Shown here in pieces: positions 1 to 13,268 of a stretch of 64,000 nucleotides of DNA. The stretch spans positions 1,240,001 to 1,304,000 of the forward strand of contig JAGMUV010000013.1 of the NCBI GenBank assembly GCA_020744425.1, written 5' to 3'. The notes below the pieces were generated by a model, which did no database searches, was not told where the DNA came from, and saw only the letters and a list, made by a program, of their open reading frames with translations. Position 1 is the first letter of the stretch; each line of letters starts with the position of its first letter. Source of the stretch: Dactylonectria macrodidyma. Lineage: Eukaryota > Ascomycota > Sordariomycetes > Hypocreales > Nectriaceae. The translations under genes were made by a program, and so were the position numbers.

Positions 1-215
1 TTGTCACGCGCCAGCACAGTCGACTTTCTACACTAGCAGTGCTCACTCGCAGCATTCTAGGTTCGTTCTCTAACCATCATTTTGCAGGCCGACTCTTGCG
101 AACCCCTCGCCGTCCTTGCCCACGCTCGCGATTCGCAATCCCTCCGCACTTTGGTCCTAATTTGACCGGCAGCACCTCCAGCTTCCTCCAGGCTTCTTGA
201 CCCCGTTCAGTCACC

Positions 216-3200
216 ATGGCCCAGCGGCTGGCGCCTAGAGGCGCCGTCGACTTGGATGCATTGTCCCCTAGGGATGCCAACGCCCAGCGAGCGCCCAAAA
301 CCACCGACATCAAGACGAAGACGGCCGCGCAGCTAAGGGCCGCCAAAGACAAGGAACACCCTCTTCCACCTCCACCCGAAGTTATCGAACCTCCCAGTTC
401 AGATCGCCCTGATGGCGCCGTGTATCAGGTTGGGAAATTGTTGGGGAAGGGTGGCTTTGCAATCTGCTACAACGGCCAGCTCCTCCCTTCCAAGCAGAGA
501 TTTGCCCTCAAGATCGTCAAGAGTCACATGCCCCCCAAGATGGAGCAAAAGGTACGCCGCTAAATCACCGTCGATGAAGTAATCCTAACGTCGTGTAAAG
601 TTCCAAACTGAGCTTCAAATCCACTCCAAAATGAAGCACAAAAATGTAGTGCAGTTTTTCAGAGCCTTTTCATTCGAGAAGTGCACGTATCTGGTTCTCG
701 AGCTTTGCCCTAACGGTTCCTTGATGGATATGGTGAAGCGCCGAAAAGGAGTGACGGAACCTGAGGTTCGCTTCTACTCCGTGCAAATTGCCGGCGCCAT
801 CAAATACATGCACAGCAAGGGAATTATCCACCGTGATCTCAAAATGGGCAACATCTTCCTCGATTCCCAGATGAACGCCAAGATTGGTGACTTCGGTCTT
901 GCTGCTTTGCTGGTGACTGGTAGAGACATGCACACCATCCGCCGAACCACGCTTTGTGGAACCCCCAATTACATCGCTCCTGAGATTCTGGAAAAGGGAA
1001 AGAAGGGACACGATCATATGGTCGATATCTGGAGCTTGGGCATTATCATGTAAGCCCCTCATAGTCGAGTCTCCTGTCATTTTTCATGCCTAACTTTCAC
1101 AGGTACGCCATGTTCACTTCGAAACCTCCTTTCCAGTCTTCTACAACCGACGAGATTTATCGACGAGCCAGGGAGAGAGATTATGAATGGCCAAATCCAG
1201 AGACGTCACAGAGGTACATCAGCCAGGATGCCAAAGAGTTGGTTGCCACCATGCTTCAGGATGCCGATCAGCGCCCGGACCCTGATGTCATCCTCAAGCA
1301 CCCATTCTTCACCTCAGGCTACATGCCCGACGAGGCAGAAATGAGCCCTCGGTTGCGAGAAATCCCACCTGAGCGCCAGGAATTTTACGTGACCCGGATG
1401 AACAGCTCATTGCAGGCGCAGTCGCTGAGGAACCTAAAGGAGATGTGCCGAGAGTGCTGTGTTGGACCCTGGAGTGGAGTCCAAGTCGTCCACACACAGA
1501 TTTGGAAGGAAATGGCTACCGAGGAGAAGGCTGGCCTCACACCCATGATTCCTCTCGAGGAGAATCTCGTCTATCGACCCTTCGAAGAATGGCTGAAGGA
1601 ACAGCAGCAAATGAGGGCAAGGTACACGGCCTCCACCTCGCAAGCGAGCGGTTCATCGGATCAGTATTCAGGAAGTCAGAGAGCCCCGGCTGGATTCCTC
1701 CGACAGCCACCTCAGAGTTTTGCTGCTCAGCAAAGAGCTCAAGGTCGCCCAGTCAGTGTCCTAGCCTCACGGCCCAAGCCTGTTGCCGAGCCTGTGCTCT
1801 CGGCATCCCAAAGCCTCAGGGTGAGGACACGGAGAGAGCTGCCACAAGAGGCTCCTCAAAGAGAACCTAGTCAGTTAACTTATAAGAGCATGCGAACTTC
1901 GACACGAACGAATATTCCATCCTCGAGGCCGGTAGTGGCTGAGGCCCCTGAGCGACAATCCTCCGTCCCTCCCGAACGAGTAGCAACTGCAAAGTCGGAA
2001 AGATCGGAAAGATCGGAATTTTCAGGACCTGCGAGTCTTTTCAGTCCCTCAGAACGACAGAAAAGCATTCCTGGAACCCAACCTGATATGATTCTAGACC
2101 GATTGCGCCGACTTCAGGCTGAATTGGAGCGAGCCCTCAACTCTCGAACGATGGCCATCATCTCCTCGAAGTCTGTGGCGCCGCCTCATCCCCACGTTGT
2201 GGTCAAATGGGTTGATTATACCAACAAATTCGGTCTGGGCTACATATTGAATGACGGCAGTGTGGGCTGCATTCTTCGAGATATTCCAACATCAGAGAAC
2301 AATAAGGAGGCTCTGCTACCCCCTGCTGGTCTATTCATTCGAGGAGCAGAGAGACACATCTTGCGACGTCAGGACACGTCCTACCCTGACAGGAGCCAGC
2401 CGCTCCCTATGAACGAACCGATCAAATTCTTTGAAAATCACGGGGAGGCTGGTCTCTCAGAGGTAATGGTCTCTCCCGAACACTTCCGAGTGGCGGTAAA
2501 TGAGGACGGCACCCCAGGCAAGATGCAGCCAGGCAGAGACATCCACCAGCACCGAAAGAGAGAGAGAATCATTCTCTGGAAAAAGTTTGCCAATTACATG
2601 ATTGCCTATGGCAGGGACGATTTTGTGCCGGTTGAAGAGACCGACGCAAGTAGCGCCATGTCCCCTGGGCAAAAGGGCACAGTGGCCGAGCTTGTGACGT
2701 TCTACCAACGATTTGGGGACGTTGGATGCTGGGTCTTCTGTGATGGCCACCTCCAAGTAAGTTGTTTTGGCCATGTTGAACATTTGAATGATACTAATAT
2801 GAAACAGTTCAACTTTCCAGATCACACCAAGATTGTCATCGATTCAACTGGCACCTGGTGTCACTTCTGGCACCTCCCCCAAGATGCTGCCGAGAGGCTT
2901 GCGGCGACCGGCAACATTGGGGCTGCTGCCTTGGATGATCGCGCGATGCTCTCGTACCCTCTGCAGACTCTGTTGAACTTCCAGGCAAAGCCCTCGGCAA
3001 CTCGTCCTAGCCGCACGAGTACCACCAGGAGAAGACCAGAGATTGACTCGAATCTGCAGGGCATCCCTGCTGCAAATGACTTCCGCAGAAAGATTACCTT
3101 CGTAAAAGATGTGGTCAAGGAGTGGGTGTCTCATGGTGGCATGGGTAACAGCGACATGAGTCGAGAGGGTCGTCTTCGATGGGGCGGTTTCCGAGAGACG

Positions 3201-3335
3201 ATTGGCACAACTGCCCCTCAGAAGCACGTTTGGGTTACAGTTGGATCCCGAGGGGGAGACCAGAGACTATCCACGTACGTCGACCCACGTAGGCCGTGGG
3301 AGCTAGGCGAGGATGTCGACCCTTCGAAGCGATGA
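216..3335 (+). CDS. plkA: Polo-like serine/threonine kinase (Cdc5/PLK family)
   Basis: Mitotic kinase acting at spindle poles, kinetochores and the division site. Exons read as 216-551, 601-1049, 1103-2756 and 2808-3335, giving 988 aa. The kinase domain spans about residues 70-330: glycine loop LGKGGFA near 76-82, catalytic Lys99, HRDLK at 189-193, DFG at 209-211, and activation segment TTLCGTP at 228-234. A long Ser/Pro/Arg-rich linker follows, then two polo boxes (about 625-720 and 780-860), the phosphopeptide-binding part that defines the family. The linker holds a tandem SER-SER repeat encoded by repeated TCGGAAAGA. The start ATG sits in ACCATGG context. The third intron (2757-2807, 51 nt, branch-like ATACTAAT) has no stop and keeps frame, so naive translation would add 17 residues inside polo box 2. 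The gene is convergent with the chitin synthase. Family assignment is very secure; the symbol follows Aspergillus usage. Confidence 0.95.
1994..2020 (+). repeat. Short coding tandem repeat in Polo linker
   Basis: Three near-identical TCGGAAAGA units encode a repeated Ser-Glu-Arg in the disordered linker of the Polo kinase. It is probably a neutral length-variable tract. Confidence 0.7.
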
Positions 3336-4243
3336 GGTTTTATTAGATGAGTGCGAGGCGTTGTTCTTCTATTCGTTTGCTTCTTGCACAGCTCTAATGA
3401 GCAATATGTGCTTCTGTGTACACAGTGGAATGCTGCAGCCAGCTGGTGTTGCTGGGACATGCTGCACGGCGCAACGAGGGTTATAGGGAATTGGGCGACT
3501 TGCGTTTTATGTTGTTGGTCTTTGGCAAGGCCGTAATGAGTATCACGTCACCATCTTGGAATTGCCTGTGTTGGTATTGCTTGCTTAACTCTGGGTGACG
3601 AGAGCTAAAGAGAAACACTCGACCCAGTCTCCCTTGACATTCACATTGCCATGTATCCATGGAAGAAGTTCAGGCTCTCTCTCACCCACCTCCGTTTTAA
3701 AATCACTTGCGAGCCACCACTTTAGCGGTCTTAAGTAGTAAATTGCAGTCATGTTTCTAGGGATGCATCGCCAGTTAGTCATCAACGGGGGTGTCATGGG
3801 AAAACTCGTCGGATATATGGGAGAGAGATCATGTAAACCGTGCTACCAAGGTAAAGATGGGAATCCAGCAAGTAGGTGATGTCATTCCTATTTCCACATG
3901 TATCAAGAATCTATTTCATAGGAGTGATTAAGAATGCAAAAAAGCATACATCAGGGCGCAGATAATGATCGCCCTGAACAGCAACCAAGTAATCTATTTA
4001 CAGAAGCTCACATTGAAGAATCGACGCCTTCTAATGCCTCTCCGACACAACGAGCATGATCACTCCAAGTGATCGCAGCGTCGGGCATACACCCATATTA
4101 AAAAAAATCAACGTCTTTAGAAACCTCTCCCATATTACATGTGCGTTTATGTGTTCGTGTGTGCGGGTGTCCTTATTTAAACCAACTCCCTTCCTTTTGA
4201 ACCATCATGCCGTGATCCCAACCCCGTGGCGCCTAATATTCAA
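3336..4243. other. Convergent 3' intergenic region (Polo / chitin synthase)
   Basis: About 0.9 kb between two converging stop codons. It presumably holds both 3' UTRs and terminators. Short AT-rich tracts occur near 3900-4110. I see no coding signal. Confidence 0.7.
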
Positions 4244-7200
4244 TCAAGCATCAGAGTAGTACTCATCATTATACTGATGGCCAGGAGGGCTCGTCCAGCT
4301 GCCTCCGCCACCGACAACGTTCTCGCGAGAACCCCAGTAGCCACTCTTGGATCGCTTGTCGCGCTCGAACTCGGCCCAGCGCTTCATGGTGATCTTACTG
4401 CTGTCGAATTCACCTTCATACTCGAGGCCGGCCTTCTTTGTCTTCTCTCCGGCCGTCTTTCGAGTATCACCCCACGAAAAGTCGTCAAACTTCCAGAAGG
4501 CGTAGGTTGGCAGGACGAAGTTCCAAATTGGAAGTGCCAACAAGTAGATCAACATCCAGACAATGTACGACCATGAGTGGGCGGTTATGACAACGAGGAG
4601 ACCAGGAAGACCCAGGATGAGAGCTAGGAGGACCAATGGGATGATCTGAGGCGGTGAGTGGATAATCGAAGTGATAACTGCAATACGTGTTAGCGCCCAA
4701 ACATTCAAATACATGGAATCAAAGTTTCACTCACCAACATAGATGGTAAAGGCGATAGCAGCGGGAAGAACAAGAGTACCAATGAGTTCAACGAAGATGA
4801 CGAACTGCATGCTGAAGCAGAAAGTACCGCAAAGATCACGAACCAGAACCAGCTCCATAAGATTGTGGATGGTCGAGTTGATCCAACGACGTCGCTGAGA
4901 GAGGAGAACCATGAACTTGTCGGGCACTGTCGTTTTGCACACAGCCTGTGGGACGAAGACTTGCTTTCGCTTGGGGAATGTTCGCAGCATGAGCGTTGTC
5001 AGGAATCGATCCTCGCCGAGGAGATACAGGTTCTTCTCGTGGAGGGTTTCAACCACGTTCTCTGAGTAATGCTCGACAATATCGGGGTTCGCGAGAATGG
5101 GGACCCAGTAGTTTTGTGCTCCCTTGGGGGCCTTAATGCGGTACATGCAGAAGCAACCGGGCAAGCAAGTGACACCACCAAAGACGGATTCGAAGGACTT
5201 GGCCAGGTGGTGAGAGACGAAATACTCAAACACTTGAATTGCAGTCACCCAGCTTTGTCGCTTGTTGGCAATCTTTGTCTCACCACAGAGACCCATGATA
5301 TCGGGATCCTTGACCATAGCGGAGACCATGTGCGTCAAACTATCGGGGAACACCTTCGTATCGGCGTCAACCATGAGAATGATTTCGTAATAGTCGGGCG
5401 ATATTCCTGTAACCTTCCAGAGTCCGTTGAACATTTCATACTCGAGTTCCGTCATTCGCTCATCAAACATGACCTTCTGCAGGAACGACATGAGAATGAT
5501 CTGACTGTCACGCTTTCCTCGGTTTCCGGGCTTAGACTTGCTGGCTTCGTCGGGAGTTCCACACTTGACCACAACCATCATGGGAACTCTCTGTTGCTTG
5601 TCGACGGGAATGCGGGAGCCAGTACCATAGTCATAGAAACCGCAGTAGATCTTAGCCATGTTGTGTCGCTTGGAACCACTGGCAACAGCAACATAGGAGA
5701 AGGGTTCAACCATGTCAGGTGGAATAGAGTGATCCTTAAGCATGCCCAAGCAGACATCCGGGGTTGACTGTTTCTCGCCCTTGCCCTTGATGATTCCGTC
5801 GCAAATAACGACAATGACCTTGTGGCTGTTCGGGTAATCGGTGGTAGCAATAGAATCCAGGGTTGTTCGAATACCGTCCTCTCCTTCCGAGTAAGCTGTG
5901 ACGAGGCACATAGTGTGAGCCAAGGGGAAACCCCATGGCATCCAGTCTGACGGGGGTTGGGGAACAACAGAGTCGTGAATGAAACCAGCTGGGCCAGGGC
6001 CATCCGTAGGAGTGCCACTAGCATACGGGTCGGATCGAAGGAAACTAGCGCGGCTGTCGTTACCCTGCTTGTAGATGGAACCAGGTTGGAGGAGCTGGCT
6101 GTTGGTGCCTTGGCTCGCCATTGTCGTGGGCACACGGCGCTGAGCCGGAACTCGTTCAGTACCAGCGATGGTCGAGAATCGTGAAGTGGTAGGGAGGAAC
6201 GATCCGCGTTTGCTAGTTCGGTCAGACGAGCCTGCGACGGTGCTTCCAATGTCGCCAGCCAATCTAGGAGGAGCTCGGTAAATGTCCTCGGACCAATCCT
6301 CAATTTGACGGTTGCGCTTCCGGCGATCAGAGCTCTGTGAGGTCTTGGCTGCGGCATATCGGCTAGAGATGAACCACTGGAAGATGAGGGCTAGGAAGAA
6401 ACGGGCGCCAACAACTGACAGAATCAAAGCAAGGGCGCAGTACAGAACCACCTTAGACGCAATGCAGCCAACAGTCTCGGTATCAACGGAGCCAACCTTG
6501 ATAATTTCCTCGAAACATTGAGCGTACTGCTTGTCATCAGAACCCTGAAACATTCGAGTAACATCACGACCACGAATAGCCTTGTTCACATCAGAGTCCC
6601 TGTCCCTGAGTTCCTTCATGCGATCGGGGATGTCGACTTGGCTCGTGTTAAACCAGTTCAGGATATCAAGATCCAGAACATGCCCAGAGTAAACAATCAG
6701 GTTTCGAGAGCTGTTCTTGATGTCGGCCCAGCTGAAGTAGACATCGGCGGACCCGCTCAATTCAAGGTAGAAGGCGTTTCTCGAGTTCAAGGTGGTGTGG
6801 CAGGCATAGCCAAGGTAGTAGGGAATCGTCGTGTTGACAGTCGACGAGCCATCCTGGTTGAAGGTTGTGCAAGGGAAATACCAGGCAAGATCGTCGTCGC
6901 TGTTGGTGGGAACATCGGAGCCTTCTGCAAGTGTAATCAGACCCTTACACTTGCCGTTGACGTTCTGGAACAGAAAGCTGCCATCTTGTCCGCCGTGCTT
7001 TTCGGGGAGATCATAGAGAACGTTGGCACCCAGTCCATCGGATCGGAGGGGAATTCCCTCGGCGACGGGATGGTGAGAAGTCGAGAGATCGTAAGCAACA
7101 CCATGGAAGATCATGTAGCCTGAATCAACTTTGTTGACGCGTAGTCGTTCGGGCGGAGAACTGCAAACAGTTGCAGTAAAGCCGAATGTAAGGAAACCAA

Positions 7201-7966
7201 CAAAGGCCATGATGAACAGAATGATGCTAATCAGACCCATCTTCTCCCGCCAAGCCCGTTGTTGCGCTCGGGTGGGCATGCCACAGCACTTCATGATGAA
7301 ACTAGGCGACCAGAATGTGACAATGGAACAGTAAACATTCCAGAAACTTGGGGGTCGGAGCTTCTCTTCAACCTGTGCCTGCTTGCTCTTGTGCTTCGAT
7401 TTTTTGGTGATCTTGCCCGACTTCGTGCGGTTTGTGTGAGGCCGAGAATTGGCGCGGGCTCTTCCCTTCTCCAGTTCTCCGCTTGTATGCCGCCGTTGTG
7501 AGCCTTGAGGGGAACTTTGGGACGCATTTTCGTTAAGATTGGAGCCGGAGCGTTCGGTTGAGCCTTCCAAGTCTTCGAGAATAGGATCATTGCCGGTCGA
7601 GGACGGGAGGATGTTCATGTGAGCGGCATGCTTATGGTAATGATAGTTGCGATGGTCCTTGTCGATTCGATTCCTCTCAGGTCGAATCAGACTCCTCTTT
7701 CGCGAGACAGGCTGTGCAGAACTACCGGCGTGTTTGGACTGACCCGTAGGGCTAGTGGGCGACAGAGGCATACTCTCTGTATTGGAATTAGGACCGATGG
7801 TGTCAGCGAAGGAAGAGGCAGAAATCCCACGTTGATGTTGTTCTCCTACGGCGTGATAACCACCAGCCTCGACGTCAGCAGGGCGCGATCGCCTCGAAGG
7901 GGAGTTACGGTAGACATTGCGCTGGTCGTACGTCGGACTCGCGCCCGGCCGTTCGGGGAGAGACAT
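4244..7966 (-). CDS. chs4: Class IV chitin synthase (yeast Chs3 type)
   Basis: Plasma-membrane family 2 glycosyltransferase that polymerises UDP-GlcNAc into chitin. Exons 7966-4735 and 4677-4244 are joined over a 57-nt intron (donor GTGAGT, acceptor TTGCAG), giving 1221 aa, typical for class IV. The order is: a basic, disordered N-terminus of about 210 residues; a first membrane segment near 242-267; an extracytoplasmic part; a second membrane segment near 505-530; the catalytic domain with DADTK, a GEDRFLT motif near 984-990 and the signature QRRRW at 1024-1028; then C-terminal membrane helices and an acidic tail. There is no myosin motor domain, which excludes classes V and VII. The ATG was chosen because it opens the uninterrupted frame and fits class IV N-termini. 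The yeast orthologue Chs3 needs Skt5/Chs4, and an SKT5-like gene starts 8.75 kb away, divergently. The class call is secure; the symbol depends on the naming scheme. Confidence 0.94.
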
Positions 7967-8844
7967 GGCCCTGAGATTGGTGTTAGAATCAGGTTGGTCG
8001 CACGAGGGGCATGAGGCAAAGGGAGGAGGAAGCAGGGAGATTTCACCCTTCTGTCGGCGACAAGAGGCAAAGGGAACGGATGGATAGGACTAGGGTGTTG
8101 TTGAAGTTGATTGATGGACAATTTCAAGGATGACTTTGAAGAGACCACGCTATGTCGAGCAGCGCCAGGCGACGACAGCGTTGCGAAGGATTGAATCGGG
8201 AGAAACAATACAACCGGGTAAAGGAGAGGCTCGTGGAATAATGGAATGGTGTTGAAGGGCGACTCACAGGAGGGTTTGTTTTGACGGTTTGGCCGCCCCA
8301 AGACAAGATTGCGTTCAGTTGGGAAGATCCCTGTTGTGGTAACTGGGGAAGGGTCTCTCGGGAGACGGGAGAGGTAGCGGGTGGGAAGCGCAGCGGCAAG
8401 GTAAGGAATGTGCAATGAGTGCACCAACGGGTGAAGGAGACAAGATGCCCTGTTGGAGACAAGAAAGTCCCAGAGAGTCAAGGCTCAATGAAGCAGCGGC
8501 GCAAGCATCGATCCGCAGAAGCCAGAAGGCGCGACGCCGTTGTTTGGGTTAGATGAGTGATGGAGACTGGGGAGATGGGGGACGGGGCGTGGGCCAGGCT
8601 GAGCCGACTTGTGCTCGGACAGCCAGCAAGCGATGGTCAGCGTACGTAGGGGGGCGGGTGCCCTGGAGAGTTTTTTTTCCCTCTTTCTTGCCAGCAGACC
8701 AACACAGGGGCAACGCAAGAGGAGCGTGGAAGGGATTCCCTAGTCGTGGCTCGAGCGTGTGAAAAAGACGGGACGGGGCCAAGAGAGCGAGCGAAGAAAT
8801 GCAAGTCGAATGCAACAAAACAAAGTGGCCGGCAGGTATGCAGC

Positions 8845-8895
8845 GAGAGTGGGTGAGTTGGTGAGTGGGTGAGCGAGTGAGCGAGTGAGCGAGTG
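8845..8895. repeat. GTGA/GAGC microsatellite
   Basis: Imperfect tandem array of GAGTGAGC/GGTGAGT units, about 50 bp, in the upstream region of the chitin synthase. Confidence 0.8.
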
Positions 8896-11538
8896 TCTGA
8901 GAAGAGAACGCGTGAGTGAGATGGCGAAGTGAAGAGTGAGTGGAAGAGAGCGGATGCATTTCCAGTACGGCTGGAGGGTGGTGGGCGTTAGGCTTGGCCT
9001 GGGTGGGTGGTCAAAGGAGAAAAGAAGAGGGGGGGGCCAGTTTGAGGGGTATGAGTATGCACTGTACAAGTATATGCAATCATGGAGATATCTTACAGTG
9101 CGCATCCGCTAGCTTGGGCTGCATTTCGCTGTGCGGCACGGTACCATCCGTCACTTGGCGACGGCCTGGAAAACCCAGTGTCAAGCACCCGTCATGCGCC
9201 GGAAGGCCTGCAAATCCTTGGAAAGCTGGGCGGCCACTGTGCTCAACCTGTGCTCTACCCCTGTGCCGCTGCTCTAGCGAGCACGTATTTGGCCGGTTGC
9301 CCCAGCACCATGGCTCGATGTGTGCTAACGCTACGCTGACCAGGGTTACACGATAAGTACCTCTTAAGTCGCGCGGAGCATCGCTCCCCCCGGATATGGC
9401 GTCATGACTTGTTGGAGTAGCCCTCCATCTTCCAGCTGTCTGAAAGCCGGCTTCTCTCATTGGCCACCTCAAACAATCGGTACGCAGGGGCTACCTCCTC
9501 TCGCAGGTCCTACTATTTTCAGCACCGCCACCAGACACCGCCAACAGGCTCTAGCCCCAGACTAACTTACAGATTGGGGTCCATCGAAAACAGTACGAAT
9601 ATCAAACCTCGTCTGCTTGGCTGCTTGGTCCTGAGGATGGCAAAGGGGGGTCACCTGGCGTCGTATTGCATTTCACCGTCTGGCTTTTTCCTTCGATGAT
9701 AATCCCCGCGTATAGCGGCAGTCGTGTAGTTCAGTTGCCCAGTTCTTGCACTGCCCTCTTGCTACATTGGACAGTTCATCAGCAAACGCACCCGGACGAC
9801 TCGGCAGGGATTTATGTCATCTAATTATTTCGCTTGCCTGCAGACAAAGCCTGTCTTGGCTCCACTTCCCCTGTCCTGGTTCGCGTTAATGGATCCGAAC
9901 AAGAAAGGGAGCCAGTTATGCAAAACCTTGGCTTGTGTTGTCTGCCGTGTTGTTGCTTCTTTGTTGTCCAGTCATGTCACTTCGTTATCATTTGACGCCA
10001 GCACCTTGGCATTCCTTCTGGCCAATGTTGGCTTAAGACCTTGGCCATACCGGGGCTGGGTTAACGGCCAGGTGCTAATGAACCGGGTACAATGGCGAAT
10101 GGTCGAGTCCACCGCCGAGTGACCAAAACCCAATCTGCTGGTGTAATTAGGCTGGTCTGTGAGCTACTCCGTAGTCGGTCTCCGGGTCGATCAGTTGGTC
10201 GATCATTGTCAAGTCCCCATTTGCTGTTTGCTTCGGTACGAGAACTCACCGACTCGCATCTTTCTATCTTCACCATCCGGCAAAGACCGTCAACGTCCCG
10301 CGAAATCATGAACCCCGTCGCTCAACGCGACAACCCTCCTGTCTCACTTTTCATTTAGCCCTTCTTTTTTCCGGTTCAAAACCGGTCGTTTCAGCCTCAT
10401 GACGTTTCTCTCTTATCCCCGATCCAGTAACTCTTAGCAATTCCATTCAACTGAGCCTTTCTGCAGTTGCTCTGCAATTGTTGTGGTCTTGGTTGAGACT
10501 CTTTGACACTCCATCTACGATCTTGTTTCCGTCCATGCAACTTGCGCTTTCCTTTTTGAGTTTGGTAATAGTCGAAAGTTCAACCTCCATATTCCTATCT
10601 TATGGCAATGACGATAACCCGCGAGTGATCTCGTGACTTTGGACTCTAATGCTTCTCCAACCCACCGTTCGTTGTGTTGACTCGGAACACATTTCTTCCT
10701 TGGTTGCGCATTGTGGCGTAAGCCCTATCATGTTAACGCAAGCCAACCCGCGAGCACCACAATGGCGAAGCCTGCAAGTCATTTTCTGTTTTAACGGGTT
10801 CCTATTCCGGGAGGTCTCTTTTCTTCTCGGAATCTTCGTGGCTATCAACGGCCGACGGCGCTTGGCACTGATACGTAGTTGTGTTTTTCCGCATCTTGAT
10901 GTGGATCCCATGTGTTGTCGTCCACTGGATGAATTGTCTGCGTCAACGAAGCTGGGGGTATATTCCTCATCAGCTAGTATCGGCAGCAGTTGCTGAAATT
11001 TCCCGTTGGGTTTTCAAATGATCGGTTGATGATAGGATGTAATGGTGACTCGGGGTGATGAATATCAGTTTCCCCATCACGTCATTATGTCAATAATCAG
11101 ACATAACAGTTACACACTGTCGTGCTCAGCATCAACGAAACATATCGGATGTACGAACCCACCACCTCCTCCGAAAACGAAGTAGATTCCAGGATGAACA
11201 GGTAAAAATCAATATGACACATACACCCCTGAAGTCACCTATCATATACGAGGCTAAACATGGTACATGGCGGATTTGAGCAATTGTATAGGGTAGGGTC
11301 ACTGGAGACAAACATCCACCCTACCATTGCCAGTGTCAACTTCTCGTAGGTTTCCGATTATCTAAAAACAAATATTACTACCTGGGAGAATAAGCTCTCC
11401 GCACACTCCGGGAAAGTCGTACGTGAGATCAGAAGGCAGTATGTCCAACGTCAGCGCCTCCCACAGAAACGCGTACGAATGCCTACGTCAACCTGCGTGT
11501 CGTATCGTATCGAGTAACTGCGGAGCAGTGCCGCTCCG

Positions 11539-11784
11539 ATGAACCCACCAGGACGACTTGCTACGCCCGCCCGTCGTCATCTATCCCGCGGGGCGGATAT
11601 GGACTTACAGTGGGGGAGAGCGGACACAAGGAGACACGGAATGTCATTGTCAGGTTTAGTCAGCGGGACGACGTTGGCGGGACCGCGGGGGTTTCCTAAA
11701 CCTCACAATGACATCGTCCCAAGCAAGACGGCTGCTGAGTAGGACTATCGACGGGTTCATTGGTAGTCCACAAGGTGGGTTCAT
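11539..11784. repeat. Nested inverted repeat, possible degenerate MITE
   Basis: Inner arms 11641-11659 and 11696-11714 match as inverted 19-mers with one mismatch (ATGTCATTGT-S-AGGTTTAG). Outer arms 11539-11549 (ATGAACCCACC) and 11774-11784 (GGTGGGTTCAT) are an exact 11-bp inverted pair around nearly the same centre. A 12-bp word CAGCGGGACGAC at 11661-11672 recurs directly at 11924-11935. No transposase is nearby. A decayed non-autonomous element is the simplest reading; chance or a structured RNA remain possible. Confidence 0.4.
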
Positions 11785-13268
11785 GTCACTGACGAGGGGC
11801 TAGCGCGTTGCAAGACGTGTCTGGGAAACGTGATCGTAATCAGATGTCTTGTCGTGCTACAATACATCGTACAATTTTTGTGAGAGGTTAGGACGAGAAG
11901 GGTGTTCGGCAAGCTGCACTTGGCAGCGGGACGACCTTATTTCAGCGGTGGAGAATCAGCTGTTATGACGGAATAAACGATGCGGTGTGAAATGGAGATG
12001 GACCATCGTGTTGTGTGATAACCAACTCGAGAGGCGCGTTATAGCTTCTCGGGAAGCGGTTATCAGTAGACCGGAAAGCGCTTTTAATGAGTATACGTAG
12101 TACACTCGACTATGCGCCTCGATGGAATGGTTCGTGAGGGAGCATGGCGAGACAAGACTGTACTGTTTGAATGCAGCTTCGACAAACGTCCAGAGGATTG
12201 TGATAGCCCTGACAGGCAGTGGGGCCGATCTGCTGGTCCTTGTGGATTCCGTTGTGAACCAGCCTGCCCCTGCTGGGTGGAGTGGAAGTCTTTCGCGGGT
12301 TCTAAGCTCGCACAGCTCCTATCGAGAGCCGCAACTACTTGTCTCTGAGATTCGTTAGGGTTACGAATATCGAAATTCATTCTTGTGCTGGAAGGTGAAA
12401 ACAGTAGTACAGCCAATCAGCCCCAAGAACAGATGCCACAGTTGGCGGCTATTCGAACTGTTTGGTGGGGTTGTCGCCCGCTTCACCCTGGCGCCGCCAC
12501 CATAGGGCTCGATTGGAGGTTTGAGGTTTGAGGCTTCGGTGTAGATGGCATTTGCTCTAAGGGCTGAGCAACTTAGCATGGGAAACTTCGAGGGTATTGA
12601 CGCCGCCAAAACGAGAGTTCCCGTGGTTGCCACTGCTTTGTACTACGTACCTACCCGCTCTCACGGCCATGGTGCTGCCATCAACTCATTTGTCGGTCTG
12701 TGGAGGGGCCTGGCGCGTAGTGGCAACACGATGACCAAGAGCGGGATGATAATTTCTAAAGTGGCCGCCACTGTGACCGCCCATCTGCTTCTCGGAGAGC
12801 TGGGGAGCAACCGAGACCGAATGTACCTGCATGTATCCGCGACTTTGTGCTAGACCCATGGCTAGGTCCCTCAGCTGGGCCGCCTATGGTAAGCGATGGA
12901 CAGACCAGCAGACTGACGTCCTGTCGGTTGCGTTCCTCATCCCTGTCCGGCATATTCATCCTCACGCAGTAGATGGATTTGAATTATAAGTTGGGGTCGA
13001 AGCAGTGAGACTTGACAGTAACGTTAGGTGCATATGGTGAATAATTAGGGGCGTCATGTTTCGCAGATTGTTGATGAGACGCATCGCAATGGGTGGCATT
13101 GACGTTGAGGTGTTGCGATGTGCTACTTGTTGACAAAGCCTAGCCTAGCGAGCGTGTAGCTCTAATTGAAGGCTCTGATTGATATTACAGCTCAGCCTTG
13201 GCTTAGTGAAAAGCAGCATTGGTTTCGGTAAACCCGGGTCGATGGCGAATGCACATCTTGGGTTGTGA

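Noticed and set aside
5069..5767. 232-codon frame antisense to the chitin synthase catalytic region
   Set aside because: Shadow of codon bias in the real gene; the sense strand carries all family motifs.
10371..10385. CCGGTTCAAAACCGG, resembling a tRNA T-arm
   Set aside because: Upstream sequence is pyrimidine-rich with no A-box or acceptor stem; it is just a short palindrome.
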